Assembly: GCA_026996605.1 (NCBI GenBank)
Contig: JALWLE010000129.1
Coordinates: forward strand, 1-34,453
Direction of reading: 5' to 3'
Origin: Flavobacteriales bacterium
GTDB lineage: Bacteria; Bacteroidota; Bacteroidia; Flavobacteriales; Flavobacteriaceae
Length of the DNA: 34,453 nucleotides
Shown: positions 9,158 through 16,614 of the stretch, one piece after another
Position numbering within the stretch: the stretch's first letter is position 1
Layout of the letters: each line of letters opens with the position of its first letter
Notes under the pieces: model-generated
Seen by the model: only the letters and a program-made list of their open reading frames with translations
What the model was told of the DNA's origin: nothing
The model's database searches: none
Position numbers and translations under genes: made by a program

Positions 9158-9700
9158 TTATCGCTTCTTCAACATATCCGCCAGTAACTTACGCGCCCGC
9201 ATAATTTTAACTTTGACATTATTCAGTGGTTCACCGAGTTGTTCGGCTATTTCTTTATAGCTTAAATCGTGAAAAAAACGCAATTCCAAGACTTCTTTGT
9301 AGTGGGGTTTAAGCCGGTTGATAGCTTGTTTGACTTGCAAGAGTTTTTGTTCCAAAATCATTTGGTCTTCGGCAGTTAGTTCTTTGTCCGGTAGTTGAAA
9401 CACTTCGCTCTCTTCTTTGATAGAGACAAAATCGTGCTTTTTTTTACGTTGCGAGTCGATATAAACCTGCTTGGACATCATCAGAAGCCAATTCTTAAAA
9501 TCATATTTCGGATTGTATTGTTTCAGATTGTCAAATGCTTTGGCAAAGGTCTGAATGGTAATATCTTCGGCATCATTCTGATTGTTAATCCGTGATTTTT
9601 GAAACCGAAACACATCATTCCAATAGCGGTTAAGCAAATAATCATAAGCCGATTGCTTACCGTCGAGTGCCGCCTTGATATGTTTGTTTACTTGTTCCAA
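9158..9700 (-). CDS. ECF-type RNA polymerase sigma factor
   Basis: The 180-residue protein has a sigma-70 region 2 (about 20-85: LLNRYWNDVFRF...DAEDITIQTFAKAFDNL) and a region 4 helix-turn-helix (about 118-172: LKPHYKEVLELRFFHDLSYKEIAEQLGEPLNNVKVKIMRARKLL). There is no region 1 or 3, the layout of ECF sigma factors. Its start overlaps the end of the glycosyltransferase gene by 13 bp, so translation is likely coupled. No anti-sigma gene is adjacent: the next gene downstream is convergent. The regulon cannot be told from the sequence. Confidence 0.88.
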   Translation of the reverse strand: MEQVNKHIKAALDGKQSAYDYLLNRYWNDVFRFQKSRINNQNDAEDITIQTFAKAFDNLKQYNPKYDFKNWLLMMSKQVYIDSQRKKKHDFVSIKEESEVFQLPDKELTAEDQMILEQKLLQVKQAINRLKPHYKEVLELRFFHDLSYKEIAEQLGEPLNNVKVKIMRARKLLADMLKKR

Positions 9701-10809
9701 TACACCGGTTTTTTAAACAGATTTATGATAAAAAAATACAACTGCATGAGTATTAAAGATATTTCCAAAACAGGGAACCAAGCCGTCAAGCCGGTCTCTT
9801 GCAATCGTTTGTTGGTTTTGTAATTTATATACCATGCTGTTGCCAATCTTACAAAAACAATGCCTAAAACAATTTGACATTGATAACGAATTGCCAACAA
9901 CATACCTGCGGTAAGCCAAAAACCTGATAAGCTGACGAAATACCATGCAAGAAGCAAACGGTGTTGTAAACGGTAATATTGTGCCGTACTGATATGACGC
10001 CGTTTTTGCCGGACAAAATCGCCAAAACTTTGTTTGGGTTTTGAGATTGTAAAACTATCCGGGTGCAGGCAAACAGCTGTATTTTTTGCTGTGGCTACTT
10101 CATTGACAAACAAGTCATCATCGCCTGATAAGATGTCTAAATGGGTATAAAAACCGTTGTTTTGCATAAACAATTCTTTGGTATAAGCCAAGTTGCGCCC
10201 AACGCCCATATAAGGCATGCCTTTAAGGGCATACGAAACATATTGCAAGGCGGTTTGTACGGTTTCAAAGCGAATCAGTTTGTTTAAAAAGCCGGTTTGC
10301 GTTTGGTATTTGCCATAGCCCAAGATCAATTGTTTCGAATTACTAAATTTTTGTGCCATTTGTTGTATCCAAGCAGCTGATGCCGGACGACAATCGGCGT
10401 CGGTAAAGAGCAGATACGGATGTTTGGCAGCTTTGATACCTAGAGTCAAAGCATATTTTTTGTTGCCGCGCAGGCGTTCATCGTCATTAAAATTGACTTT
10501 AACCAAACGGGTTTTATCGGGAAAACGTTCTTTGAAATCTTGCATCACGTCAAAAGTGTCATCTATAGACCGATCATCTATCAAAACCACTTCAAAGTCG
10601 GGATAATTTTGACGATAAATTTCCGGTAAGAATTCCTTGAGATTTTCGGCTTCGTCTTTGGCACAAATGATCACCGAAACGGGTAGATTGGAAGTTTGTT
10701 TTTCAGATTCCGGTTTGTTGAGTATTAATCTGAAAATACACAGATAATAACATAACAAACTCAATGAAAATATGAGAAATAACCCGAAAAGACTTAACTG
10801 CCACACCAT
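9688..10809 (-). CDS. Family 2 glycosyltransferase, membrane-associated
   Basis: The product has 373 residues. An N-terminal membrane helix (about 4-27) is followed by a GT-A domain: PVSVIICAKDEAENL (about 43-57), VVLIDDRSIDDT, the DxD-type FTDADCRP, the acceptor-side LSGDDDLF and a QKRRH motif like the QxxRW of processive GT2 enzymes. Two or three C-terminal membrane segments follow. It would transfer a sugar from a nucleotide donor at the cytoplasmic face of the inner membrane; the product is unknown. The ATG (10807-10809) directly abuts the stop of the preceding NqrM-like gene, and the sigma factor overlaps its 3' end, giving a three-gene operon. Confidence 0.85.
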   Translation of the reverse strand: MVWQLSLFGLFLIFSLSLLCYYLCIFRLILNKPESEKQTSNLPVSVIICAKDEAENLKEFLPEIYRQNYPDFEVVLIDDRSIDDTFDVMQDFKERFPDKTRLVKVNFNDDERLRGNKKYALTLGIKAAKHPYLLFTDADCRPASAAWIQQMAQKFSNSKQLILGYGKYQTQTGFLNKLIRFETVQTALQYVSYALKGMPYMGVGRNLAYTKELFMQNNGFYTHLDILSGDDDLFVNEVATAKNTAVCLHPDSFTISKPKQSFGDFVRQKRRHISTAQYYRLQHRLLLAWYFVSLSGFWLTAGMLLAIRYQCQIVLGIVFVRLATAWYINYKTNKRLQETGLTAWFPVLEISLILMQLYFFIINLFKKPVYWNK

Positions 10810-11088
10810 TTATTTACTTTTATTCAAACTTTCTATAAATTTGGTTAAATCGCCTTTGGCTTTTTCTTCGGCTATCTTGCGATGTAATTCATGGTCACAG
10901 TTCCCTTCATATTCTTCACGGGTACGTCCGCAGAATGAGCAGGGTTTGTTGTCCGGATTCGTTTCCGGATTTAAACTGGCACAAGTCCCTTCAATACGTC
11001 CGTCTTTTTTTAAGATGATTTTAACGGCAATTCCCATAACGCCAAGGGCTAATACCAATAAAGTGAGAAATATTAATTTGAGTGTCAT
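10810..11088 (-). CDS. Small membrane protein with Cys cluster, NqrM (DUF539)-like
   Basis: The product has 92 residues. One N-terminal transmembrane helix (about 3-26) is followed by a basic stretch and four Cys (GTCASL...PCSFCGRTREEYEGNC). The order, a TM helix then KKxxxxGTC then a CxxC pair, resembles NqrM, a small protein needed to mature Na+-translocating NADH:quinone reductase, probably by handling iron. No nqr genes are in the window, and the Asp/Glu/His-rich C-terminal tail is longer than in proteobacterial NqrM, so the assignment is tentative. A good promoter lies 20 bp upstream, and it is the first gene of the GT2-sigma operon. Confidence 0.55.
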   Translation of the reverse strand: MTLKLIFLTLLVLALGVMGIAVKIILKKDGRIEGTCASLNPETNPDNKPCSFCGRTREEYEGNCDHELHRKIAEEKAKGDLTKFIESLNKSK

Positions 11089-11107
11089 TTTCTTAAAATT
11101 TGAGTCA

Positions 11108-11136
11108 CAAAATTACATTAATTTTATGAGACCAAA
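11108..11136 (-). promoter_or_regulatory. Promoter of the NqrM-like/GT2/sigma operon
   Basis: On the minus strand a TTTG (-33, 11133-11136) is separated by 17 bp from TAATTTTG (-7, 11108-11115). This matches the Bacteroidota pattern TTTG-N17-23-TAnnTTTG, 20 bp before the ATG. Confidence 0.6.
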
Positions 11137-11221
11137 AGTTTAAAACGCTGTTAATTTTTATGACAACTACTTTTCACTTTCCAATTTTCCACCGACATTA
11201 GTCGGGGATTTACTCTGCTTC

Positions 11222-11271
11222 GCACTTTATCGCTTTCTACTTGGCACTTGGCACTTTCCACTTCCCACTAA
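11222..11271. repeat. Heptanucleotide tandem array H3 (7 units)
   Basis: Units in register are cacttta, tcgcttt, ctacttg, gcacttg, gcacttt, ccacttc, ccactaa. The last one contains the TAG stop (11268-11270, minus strand) of the CPBP-family gene, exactly as in arrays H1 and H4. Confidence 0.85.
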
Positions 11272-11987
11272 TAAATAATAAACAGATCCGTCAAAACCCC
11301 AATCAAGGCGTGCAGGATAAAAACATACCAAATAGATTTGGTTCGCAAGGCGATGATGCCGAAAAGCACCCCGACAATAATAGACCCGATAATTTCCCCT
11401 TCCGGCTTACCTATATGCACCAGACAGGATGAAATGGTTTGAATCAAAATGGCATTGAAAGCCCCAAACCGGTCTTTTAAACCGAATAACAAGAAGCCCC
11501 GAAAATAAAATTCCCAAGCGATATAGTAGAAAATGATATAAGCAATTTCGTATAAAATTAAATGGCTTTGATCATGTAATAAGGATTTTGCCAAGGGATA
11601 TTCCGACCGGACATCGGGCATATCGACAGCAAAATAAAGAGCAATAAAAATAACCGGCACTAAAAACAACAGTGTTTTTATTCCGGTTTTTATGTCCCCG
11701 AAACCCAGTCCGAAATCATTTAAGTTTTTGTGCATGACAAATTTGACATAAACTGCCGGTAGCACAAAGAACAAGCCGAAAAATCGAAAAAATTGACTGA
11801 TTCTCAAGTTTTGGTCAGCGGCTAAACCAAAGTCAAAATCTGCCGTAAAAAATCCCGGATAGGCATGGTAGCGGTAAACAGTTAATAAAACCGGTGCGCT
11901 CAAAAGAATGATGTAGGTGTGAATGTCTCGCCAATCAAAGTCTATTTGTTTTAGAAATTGAGGAACTGATGAGTTTTTTTGCTTCAT
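11268..11987 (-). CDS. CPBP-family (CAAX-protease-like) intramembrane protein
   Basis: The 239-residue polytopic membrane protein has the family's first motif as WEFYFRGFLLFG (about 156-167) and a later His-containing membrane motif SCLVHIGKPEG...GVLFGIIALRTKSIW...HALIGVLTD. The usual EExxxR reads EFYFR here: the first Glu and the Arg are kept, but the second Glu is Phe, a variant seen in part of the family. CPBP proteins include prenyl-protein proteases and putative bacteriocin-immunity proteins, and the substrate cannot be told. It is monocistronic, and its stop codon sits in a heptamer repeat. Confidence 0.8.
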   Translation of the reverse strand: MKQKNSSVPQFLKQIDFDWRDIHTYIILLSAPVLLTVYRYHAYPGFFTADFDFGLAADQNLRISQFFRFFGLFFVLPAVYVKFVMHKNLNDFGLGFGDIKTGIKTLLFLVPVIFIALYFAVDMPDVRSEYPLAKSLLHDQSHLILYEIAYIIFYYIAWEFYFRGFLLFGLKDRFGAFNAILIQTISSCLVHIGKPEGEIIGSIIVGVLFGIIALRTKSIWYVFILHALIGVLTDLFIIY

Positions 11988-12135
11988 AGATTATTTTGTT
12001 ATTTGATGAATATTTCCTGTTTCATACGATAACTTCTACTTATAATTTGTGGAATTGATGAACTGAATATATCGAAGTGACCGTTATTTTATTTTTCCCA
12101 AATCTAAACCGGGTTTCACTGCTCTAATTACTTTA

Positions 12136-12163
12136 TCGCTTGGCACTTTCCACTTTCAACTAA
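12136..12163. repeat. Heptanucleotide tandem array H4 (4 units)
   Basis: Units are tcgcttg, gcacttt, ccacttt, caactaa. The last contains the TAG stop (12160-12162, minus strand) of the PAP2 gene. A further degenerate unit (ttacttt) lies at 12128. Confidence 0.8.
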
Positions 12164-13059
12164 CGAATAAACGTCACAAAATATTTTTGATAGAGTTTGT
12201 CATAAAATTTTTCAGTAATAGCAAAAGCTATTAAAGTCCAAACAACACCGGCAATTATGTCAATAAAATAATGGTAACGGCAATAAATCAATGAAATCAA
12301 TATGCCAATAAATATAGGTATAAAAATCCACAACCATTTTTTACGGTATTGTACTATAATCATTATGGTTGCCAAGCTTATGGCAGTATGCAAACTCGGA
12401 AACGCATCAAATTTATTATGCTCTAACGCGCTAATGGTATCTCTGATAACATCTGTCAGCCATAAACCGTTTAAGGGGACTTTTTGTTGGGCAACCAATT
12501 CAGGAAAATAGCGTGGACCAAGTGCCGGTACTAGAAAATATAGTAGGTAAGCACCGTAGTAGGTTATAAGCATAAATACCAATGCTTTATCCAGTTCTTT
12601 AAATTTGTTTTGCTTATATAAATAGCTCAAAATAATCAAAGGCATCGGGAAATAAAAGAAATATAAGATATACATCAATTCGGTTACATACGGATTGATA
12701 AACTGTTCTATCCAAACCGTAGGATTAACCCCTAGTAACCACCGGTCTATCTCATAAAGCTCTTTGTCGTAAACATGCGAATTGATATAAGGTAACACCA
12801 AATGAATACCGTCAAAAATCATCACTAAAAAAATGGCAGGGTACATCAGAAGTAAGATTTTTTGCCATTTTTTCTGTTTGGGTAGTTGCCTGATTTTGAT
12901 GATATACGCCATAAAAACCAACAAACCGGAAAGCAATAAAAATCCATGTAATTTATAAATGGAAACCGGAAAACTAATAACGTAAAAAATGAAAATGGCT
13001 AACCAAAAGATCAAGTTAACCACATCTACGAGACTCAATTTCTTATATAAATTCAGCAT
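12160..13059 (-). CDS. PAP2-superfamily membrane enzyme (Aur1/Ipt1-like), candidate sphingolipid head-group enzyme
   Basis: The 299-residue polytopic protein has PAP2 motifs: GPRYF (about 181), FPSLHTAIS (about 216-224, catalytic His) and YCRYHYFIDIIAG (about 257-269, second His and Asp). The region before them (ELYEIDRWLLGVNPTVWIEQFINP...ELMYILYFFYFPMPLI) is typical of the PAP2_3 group that includes inositol phosphorylceramide synthase. It is the last gene of a tight operon (17 bp after the acyltransferase) with serine palmitoyltransferase. I infer head-group transfer to, or dephosphorylation of, a ceramide-type lipid. A general lipid phosphatase is the alternative. Confidence 0.75.
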   Translation of the reverse strand: MLNLYKKLSLVDVVNLIFWLAIFIFYVISFPVSIYKLHGFLLLSGLLVFMAYIIKIRQLPKQKKWQKILLLMYPAIFLVMIFDGIHLVLPYINSHVYDKELYEIDRWLLGVNPTVWIEQFINPYVTELMYILYFFYFPMPLIILSYLYKQNKFKELDKALVFMLITYYGAYLLYFLVPALGPRYFPELVAQQKVPLNGLWLTDVIRDTISALEHNKFDAFPSLHTAISLATIMIIVQYRKKWLWIFIPIFIGILISLIYCRYHYFIDIIAGVVWTLIAFAITEKFYDKLYQKYFVTFIR

Positions 13060-13076
13060 TTCAATAAAACAACCGG

Positions 13077-14204
13077 TTAAAATTCTTTGGCATAAATTCG
13101 ACGTCGCATATGTTGGCGGTGTTTAAAGTTTTTAAACATTTGCAGGGAAGGTTTATTGTCTTCCAAAATATGACTGGTAATGGCTTTGGTAACACCATTA
13201 TCGATACAAGCTTGGGTCATATTTTCATAAAAAATAGCCGGTACCCCTTTGCCGTGATAATCCGGATGAACCGCATGCAAGAGCAAGTCTATAGTGTCGT
13301 TGTAATACATGGCTTTGAGCAAATGGAACCAACCCAGAGGTAACATTTTTCCTTTGGCTTTTTGCATGGCTTTTGATAGGGACAAGAAGCCCAATCCAAA
13401 TCCGACCAATTTATCATTTTTATCAACCACCATTCCTACGTATTTAGGATTGACCATATCAAAATACATTTTGGTATAGTAATCTATTTGTTTTTGGGTC
13501 AATGGCACAAAGCCGTATAAATCTGTATATGAAAGGTTTATCAAATCAAAAAGTTGTTGCGCATAGGGTTTAATTTGTTTGGCACTTTTAAACTTTTTAT
13601 ACCGTAAACCGTATTTTTCTTGAATTAGTCTGGAAATTCGTTTGATTTTTGCCGGGACTTCTTTGATATGCAGGTCCAATTCCATTTGTAGCCAATCGGT
13701 ATCTTTATGAAAACCGAGTGCTTCCATAAATTTGGGATAATACGGATAATTGTAAATTTCGGCTTGTGTTGATAGTTCTTCAAAACCTTCAACCAACATA
13801 CCTTCCAAATCCATATCGGTAAAGCCGAGCGGACCGTGTATGCTGGTCATACCTTGGGTTTTGCCCCATTCTTCAACTTTGTTAAGCAATGCATCGGCAA
13901 CTTCTTGGTCTTCAACAAAATCAATCCAACCGAAACGCACATTCTTTTCATTCCAAATTTCATTAGATTTATGATTGATAATACCGGCAATACGTCCGAC
14001 TATTTTACCATCACGGTAAGCTAACCAATATTTGGCATCACAATATTCAAAAGCGGGATTTTTGCTTTTATCTAATGTAGATATTTCAAAAGTATGCAGG
14101 GGAGGCACCCGGTACGGATTACCTTTATAAAGTTGGTCCGGAAAAGCAATGAACTTTTTTAAATCTTTTTTGGATTGAACTTCTTTGATGTCAATGGGTG
14201 CCAT
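13077..14204 (-). CDS. GNAT-like acyltransferase, candidate bacterial ceramide synthase
   Basis: The product has 375 residues. Its N-terminal half has the NPYRVPPL...YWLAYRDGKIVGRIAGIINHKSNE pattern of large GNAT-like proteins. Its C-terminal half contains a second GNAT core (VGMVVDKNDKLVGFGLGF...LLHAVHPDYHGKGVPAIFYENM, about 255-325), so it looks like a tandem GNAT fold. The adjacent spt gene ends 18 bp upstream. In Caulobacter a non-homologous-to-eukaryote acyltransferase (bCerS) adds the second acyl chain to the product of Spt, and this gene is the natural candidate for that step here. Sulfonolipid N-acylation is an alternative. The fold call is good; the substrate is inferred from context. 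Confidence 0.65.
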   Translation of the reverse strand: MAPIDIKEVQSKKDLKKFIAFPDQLYKGNPYRVPPLHTFEISTLDKSKNPAFEYCDAKYWLAYRDGKIVGRIAGIINHKSNEIWNEKNVRFGWIDFVEDQEVADALLNKVEEWGKTQGMTSIHGPLGFTDMDLEGMLVEGFEELSTQAEIYNYPYYPKFMEALGFHKDTDWLQMELDLHIKEVPAKIKRISRLIQEKYGLRYKKFKSAKQIKPYAQQLFDLINLSYTDLYGFVPLTQKQIDYYTKMYFDMVNPKYVGMVVDKNDKLVGFGLGFLSLSKAMQKAKGKMLPLGWFHLLKAMYYNDTIDLLLHAVHPDYHGKGVPAIFYENMTQACIDNGVTKAITSHILEDNKPSLQMFKNFKHRQHMRRRIYAKEF

Positions 14205-14222
14205 AAGTTATCGTAAAAAAAA

Positions 14223-15398
14223 TTAAAGTTTTTTAGCTGATTGAATTAAAACGTCTATAGAACGGTCGATTTGCTCTTTGGTATGTGTTGCCATAAGAGA
14301 ATAGCGCAAAATAGCTTTGCCTTTTTCTACGGCGGGATGCACAACCGGATTAACATAAACCCCGTTTTGCAACATCATTGTTGCTAAGTGGTAAGTTTTG
14401 ACATCATCACCAACATGAATCGGGATAATAGGTGTTGTACTTTCACCGATGTCAAAACCATTTTCTACTAATAATTTTTTAGCATAATTGGTATTTTCCC
14501 ATAAGCGCTCAATACGTTCAGGTTCACGTTTGATGATTTCAAGTGCTTTTAAAACCGTAGCAGCTGAGGCAGGGGGAATACTGGCACTAAACAATAATGC
14601 ACGCGCATTGTGTTTTAAGTAATTGATAGCATCTTTACTACCGGCAACAAATCCACCTAACGAAGCTAATGATTTACTAAATGTTCCCATGATGACATCA
14701 ACTTTGTCGGTAACCCCGAAATGGTCGGCAGTACCGGCACCATTTTTACCCAAAACACCGAGAGAATGGGCGTCATCAACATAGACAGAAGCATTATATT
14801 GGTCTGCCAAATCTGTTATCTTGTCCAAAGGAGCAATATCACCTTCCATACTGAAAATACCGTCCATAACAATCAAAATAATACGATCTTGATCAAGAGA
14901 TTGCAGTTTTTTCTCTAAATCCTCCATATCGTTATGACGATACTTTATGACTTTAGCAAAAGATAATCGAGAACTTTCTATAATTGATGCGTGATTTTTT
15001 TCATCGAGTAAAATATAATCATTACGTCCGACAAGAGCAGCAATACTTCCTAAATTAGATTGAAAACCGGTACTAAAAACCGTAGCGGCTTCTTTACCAA
15101 CATAAGCTGCCAATTCGGCTTCTAATTGTTCGTGTAAATCAAGATTACCGTTCATCAGTCTGGAACCGGATGCGCCTGTGCCGTATTTATCCAGCGCTTG
15201 TTTACCGGCTTCAATCAATTCGGGATGTTGGGTCAAGCCCAGATAACTATTGGAACCGAACATCAAGGTTTTTTTACCTCTTAATATAACTTCAGTGTCT
15301 TGTCCCGTTTCAATAGGATGATAAAAAGGATAAATCCCCTGTTCCATAAACATTTGCGGAATACGATACTCTGCTAGTTTCTTTTGTAATGGCTTCAT
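14223..15398 (-). CDS. spt: Serine palmitoyltransferase-type alpha-oxoamine synthase
   Basis: The 391-residue PLP enzyme condenses an amino acid (serine) with a fatty acyl-CoA or acyl-ACP to a 3-keto long-chain base. Family marks are FGSNSYLGLTQHPE, YGTGASGSRLMNGN, HASIIES, DDAHSLGVLG (about 209-218) and the PLP lysine in GTFSKSLASLGGF (about 238-250). It is soluble and lacks a membrane anchor, as in bacterial SPTs. KBL and BioF are paralogues, but the operon with an acyltransferase and a PAP2 enzyme favours lipid synthesis. Cysteate acyltransferase (capnine/sulfonolipid pathway) is a close relative I cannot exclude. A perfect -7 box (15453-15460) gives a leader of about 50 nt. Confidence 0.85.
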   Translation of the reverse strand: MKPLQKKLAEYRIPQMFMEQGIYPFYHPIETGQDTEVILRGKKTLMFGSNSYLGLTQHPELIEAGKQALDKYGTGASGSRLMNGNLDLHEQLEAELAAYVGKEAATVFSTGFQSNLGSIAALVGRNDYILLDEKNHASIIESSRLSFAKVIKYRHNDMEDLEKKLQSLDQDRIILIVMDGIFSMEGDIAPLDKITDLADQYNASVYVDDAHSLGVLGKNGAGTADHFGVTDKVDVIMGTFSKSLASLGGFVAGSKDAINYLKHNARALLFSASIPPASAATVLKALEIIKREPERIERLWENTNYAKKLLVENGFDIGESTTPIIPIHVGDDVKTYHLATMMLQNGVYVNPVVHPAVEKGKAILRYSLMATHTKEQIDRSIDVLIQSAKKL

Positions 15399-15452
15399 AT
15401 ATTATATTATCTATAATTTAGTTACTTTTCTTAGTTTAAGATGTACAAGTAG

Positions 15453-15460
15453 CAAAACTA
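15453..15460 (-). promoter_or_regulatory. -7 promoter box of the spt operon
   Basis: The minus-strand TAGTTTTG fits TAnnTTTG and lies 55 bp upstream of the spt ATG. No convincing -33 TTTG is visible at the expected spacing, so other regulation may apply. Confidence 0.45.
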
Positions 15461-15576
15461 CAATTTTTTTTCTAATCTGTAAAGAAATCGTAATATTCTA
15501 ATGTGAGTTTCATTACATAAAATGTTATTAGAACGTATAATTTTTGTATTTTTACCAAAATAAAAAAACATAAATT

Positions 15577-16410
15577 ATGGAAACTTATCAAAAAGTTGAT
15601 AAAAAATTAAAGTTAGGCATAGGAACTGGAATTTTGTTATTTATTTTAATTATCATGTTTTTTTCATCTATGACTACTATAGAAACGGGATACAAAGGAG
15701 TTTTATACAAAACCTTTGGCAATGGTGTTGATACAACGCAAATTCCTTTAAATGAAGGCTTTCATTTTGTTGCTCCTTGGAACAAAGTTTATAAAATAAA
15801 TGTCAAACAGCAACAATTATTTGAGAGTATGAAGGTTTTATCATCAAACGGTTTGGATATTCAGTTGGATGCAACGGTTTGGTTTCAGCCCCGCCATAAA
15901 GATTTGGCAAAATTGGTCAAATTGCGCGGACTCAATTATATCGATGATGTGATTAAACCCGCTATTCGTTCCGCTACCAGAAATGTTGTAGGACGCTATA
16001 CGCCGGAAGAAATTTATTCGACTAAAAGAGAAGCTATAACACAAGAAATTTTTGATGAAACCAATAAAATTCTCAATGATAACTTCGTTCATTTGAAAAA
16101 TGTTTTGGTACGCGATGTGACACTACCGGCAACTATTAAAAATGCCATAGAACGCAAACTCAAGCAGCAGCAAGAAGCTTTGGAATACGAATACCGCCTG
16201 CAAAAAGAGAAAAAAGAAGCTGAACGTAAACGTATAGAAGCCAAAGGTATTAAAGATTTTCAAGACATTGTGTCTATGGGTATTTCCGATAAGCTTTTGC
16301 GTTGGAAAGGGATTGAAGCCACTTTAAAATTATCGGAATCGCCTAATACGAAAGTAATTATTGTCGGTGGTAAAGATGGCTTGCCTATTATTATGAATGC
16401 TGGAAAATAA
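15577..16410 (+). CDS. Prohibitin-like SPFH-domain membrane protein
   Basis: The product has 277 residues. It has an N-terminal membrane anchor (about 14-32), then an SPFH/band-7 domain (about 33-200: TTIETGYKGVLYKTFG...LNEGFHFVAPWNKVYKINVKQQQ...AIRSATRNVVGRYTPEEIYSTKRE). A charged coiled coil follows (about 187-225: RKLKQQQEALEYEYRLQKEKKEAERKRIEAKG), and the protein ends with a short hydrophobic-Gly tail. Such proteins form large oligomeric rings in lipid microdomains and control membrane proteases. It is divergent from the spt operon, with a possible link through sphingolipid-ordered membrane, but that is speculation. It is monocistronic. Confidence 0.85.
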   Translation: METYQKVDKKLKLGIGTGILLFILIIMFFSSMTTIETGYKGVLYKTFGNGVDTTQIPLNEGFHFVAPWNKVYKINVKQQQLFESMKVLSSNGLDIQLDATVWFQPRHKDLAKLVKLRGLNYIDDVIKPAIRSATRNVVGRYTPEEIYSTKREAITQEIFDETNKILNDNFVHLKNVLVRDVTLPATIKNAIERKLKQQQEALEYEYRLQKEKKEAERKRIEAKGIKDFQDIVSMGISDKLLRWKGIEATLKLSESPNTKVIIVGGKDGLPIIMNAGK

Positions 16411-16439
16411 ATTAGTTCCCGGTTATATGTTTTTTTCAA

Positions 16440-16470
16440 ATGTCATTTCGAACGTAGTGAGAAATCTCAA
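16440..16470. repeat. Dispersed intergenic repeat (TGTCATTTCGA... GAGAAATCTC type)
   Basis: The TGTCATTTCGAACGTAGTGA segment followed by the palindrome GAGAAATCTC is a dispersed repeat type I recognise from many Bacteroidota genomes. A fragment (GAGAAATCTCAATCATT) recurs at 28468-28484. After this copy come short TTTTCAAT repeats and a single heptamer-like unit (about 16520-16535). Confidence 0.55.
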
Positions 16471-16544
16471 TTTTCAATGATTTCTTTCAATTTTCAATTT
16501 TCCATGATTTGATTTAGTTTCACTTTCAACTACGTCTTAACTTA

Positions 16545-16562
16545 TTAACCAAAAATTGTTAA
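16545..16562. promoter_or_regulatory. Imperfect palindrome upstream of guaA, candidate operator
   Basis: TTAACCAAAAATTGTTAA has the same length and outer arms as the perfect palindrome upstream of nrdJ (3 differences in 18). Here the arms extend to TTATTAAC...GTTAATAA (16542-16565). It sits just upstream of the -33 element, compatible with activator or repressor binding. Function is inferred only. Confidence 0.4.
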
Positions 16563-16580
16563 TAATTTTTTTGAATTGTA

Positions 16581-16611
16581 TTGGTAAAAAAACAAAATAG
16601 GTTTACTTTTG
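16581..16611 (+). promoter_or_regulatory. guaA promoter, probably giving a leaderless mRNA
   Basis: TTG (16581-16583) is followed after 20 bp by TACTTTTG (16604-16611), a full match to the Bacteroidota promoter pattern. The ATG begins only 4 bp after the -7 box, so a normal start site would fall at or just inside the start codon. Confidence 0.65.
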
Positions 16612-16614
16612 CAA

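Noticed and set aside
11268-11987. Abortive-infection function for the CPBP protein
   Set aside because: The family name Abi is historical. The motifs only support membership of the CPBP intramembrane family, and there is no partner gene suggesting phage defence.
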